Part shown: positions 63,550 to 64,000 of the stretch, in pieces
Numbering within the stretch: position 1 is the stretch's first letter
Layout: each line of letters begins with the position of its first letter
Position numbers and translations under genes: made by a program
The notes under the pieces: generated by a model
What the model was told of the DNA's origin: nothing
The model's input: only the letters and a program-made list of their open reading frames with translations
Databases searched by the model: none
Assembly: GCF_028416635.1 (NCBI RefSeq)
Contig: NZ_CP114013.1
Span: forward strand, 5,799,247 to 5,863,246
Reading direction: 5' to 3'
DNA: 64,000 bases
DNA from: Baekduia alba
GTDB taxonomy: Bacteria > Actinomycetota > Thermoleophilia > Solirubrobacterales > Solirubrobacteraceae

Positions 63550-63684
63550 TCAGACGGTGAGCCGCTTGCGGCCCTTGTCGCGGCGACGCTTCAGCGTCAG
63601 GCGGCCGGCGCGGCTCGCCATGCGGTTGCGGAAGCCGTGCGCGCGGGCACGCTTGCGACGCTTGGGCTGGTAGGTGCGCTTCAT
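63550..63684 (-). CDS. rpmH: 50S ribosomal protein bL34
   Basis: The 44-residue basic protein reads [19 protein letters not shown] and then RMASRAGR, the standard bL34 sequence. It is the first gene of the leftward rpmH-rnpA-yidD-yidC-khpB run. The gap to its right is the dnaA-side intergenic region. Confidence 0.97.
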   Translation of the reverse strand: MKRTYQPKRRKRARAHGFRNRMASRAGRLTLKRRRDKGRKRLTV

Positions 63685-64000
63685 TGAAGATCGTGCTCCG
63701 TCGGGGAGGGTCGTGGATCGACCGGCGGGCCAGTGTACCGACCAGCGCGCACGCTGGTCTTCCACACCGTCCACACCAGTTGCTAACACGCGTGCACAGG
63801 CGGGGAACTGACCCCTCCACAGCGGATTTTGACGGCATTTGCGGCGTCGTGCCAGCCGGGGTGCCAACGGCGCCCGACGGCCCGAAGGCACCTGCTACGT
63901 TTCTCCCCCGCCGGCGCGGCGAACCACCACGGACCACCCGCCGCCGGCCTCCTCGCTTCAAGTTCTTCAACTCGCTCCGAAGGAGCCGCACGACCCTGCC
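63685..64000. other. Putative oriC (rpmH-dnaA intergenic region), partial
   Basis: This gap of more than 300 bases contains no convincing gene. Four DnaA-box-like nonamers are seen: TCTTCCACA (63758-63766), CCGTCCACA (63767-63775), GCGTGCACA (63790-63798) and CCCTCCACA (63813-63821). Each ends in CACA and has two or so mismatches to TTRTCCACA. The local sequence CGGATTTTGACGGCATTTGC (63822-63841) is the only A+T-rich run and could help unwinding. In actinobacteria dnaA normally follows; it would start beyond the window. Confidence 0.6.
63732..63737 (-). promoter_or_regulatory. Candidate -10 of rpmH
   Basis: TACACT read leftwards lies about 47 bases before the rpmH ATG. It is the same hexamer as upstream of purA and tRNA-Ile. 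No clear -35 is seen, but the DnaA-box cluster lies just upstream of it. Confidence 0.4.

Noticed and set aside
63685..63891. N-terminal extension of bL34 or a separate leftward gene in the origin gap
   Set aside because: The frame is open upstream of rpmH, but bL34 starts at the standard MKRTYQP and the upstream part is across the DnaA-box-like cluster.

Overview
The window is bacterial chromosome of very high GC content and is almost fully coding. The best guess is an actinobacterium of the Thermoleophilia/Solirubrobacterales type. This is inferred from base composition, frequent GTG and TTG starts, TANNNT -10 elements without clear -35 boxes, menaquinone-type respiration genes and gene style. 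No rRNA is present to confirm it. There are no insertion sequences, phage genes, CRISPR arrays or broken genes, so this is core-genome territory. The right end has the classic origin order rpmH-rnpA-yidD-yidC-khpB-rsmG-parA-parB, with parS-like sites and a DnaA-box-like cluster, so the window ends at or near oriC.

Layout. 1-6.1 kb: a partial FlgM-like gene, a class E sortase coupled to a membrane protein with a degenerate M28 peptidase domain, and a divergent two-component system coupled to an HtrA-like protease. 6.1-8.9 kb: a trehalose operon (GT4 synthase-like gene plus otsA). 9-15.3 kb: rpsF, ssb (inverted), rpsR, rplI, dnaB, purA. 15.3-20.2 kb: nucleotide-sugar genes for an acetamido-uronic acid (acetyltransferase, dehydrogenase, UDP-sugar dehydrogenase, UDP-GlcNAc 2-epimerase) and a class IV PLP enzyme. 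20.2-29.5 kb: a second two-component system, LLM oxidoreductase, DHA2 exporter, SigG-like ECF factor, YciI protein, drug-type ABC exporter, acetyltransferase and hydrolase. 29.7-36.8 kb: tRNA-Lys, tatA-tatC, and a run with Rieske/cytochrome b/cytochrome c subunits (qcrA-qcrB-qcrC) followed by menG and a polyprenyl diphosphate synthase. 36.9-40.8 kb: hemB, a fused AhbA/AhbB-like protein, hemL and a coupled unknown gene. 40.8-46.6 kb: an ECF sigma factor with a membrane partner, a second ABC exporter and a PerM transporter with a zinc ribbon. 46.6-52.7 kb: YmdB phosphodiesterase and an envelope glycan cluster (two GT-C proteins, GtrA, alkaline phosphatase superfamily). 52.7-57.8 kb: aminotransferase, D-Ala-D-Ala ligase-like gene, bifunctional nuclease, GAF/SpoIIE phosphatase, tRNA-Ile. 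57.8-64 kb: parB-parA-rsmG, rhodanese flanked by parS-like sites, khpB-yidC-yidD-rnpA-rpmH and the origin region.

How the parts fit. The Tat system lies beside the Rieske protein that carries a Tat signal, and the menaquinol oxidoreductase is in one run with the last steps of menaquinone synthesis. Early tetrapyrrole genes lie just upstream on the same strand. At least thirteen gene pairs overlap as NTGA (stop TGA inside an ATG, GTG or TTG start), so translational coupling is the main operon style. Several transcripts appear short-leadered or leaderless, and some divergent pairs share a single near-palindromic -10. Nothing in the window is a clear new defence or mobile system. The most unusual items are the degenerate M28-sortase pair, the fused AhbAB-like protein with hemB/hemL, the inverted ssb, the nucleotide-sugar set without its expected aminotransferase, and the parS sites that flank a terminator beside the origin.
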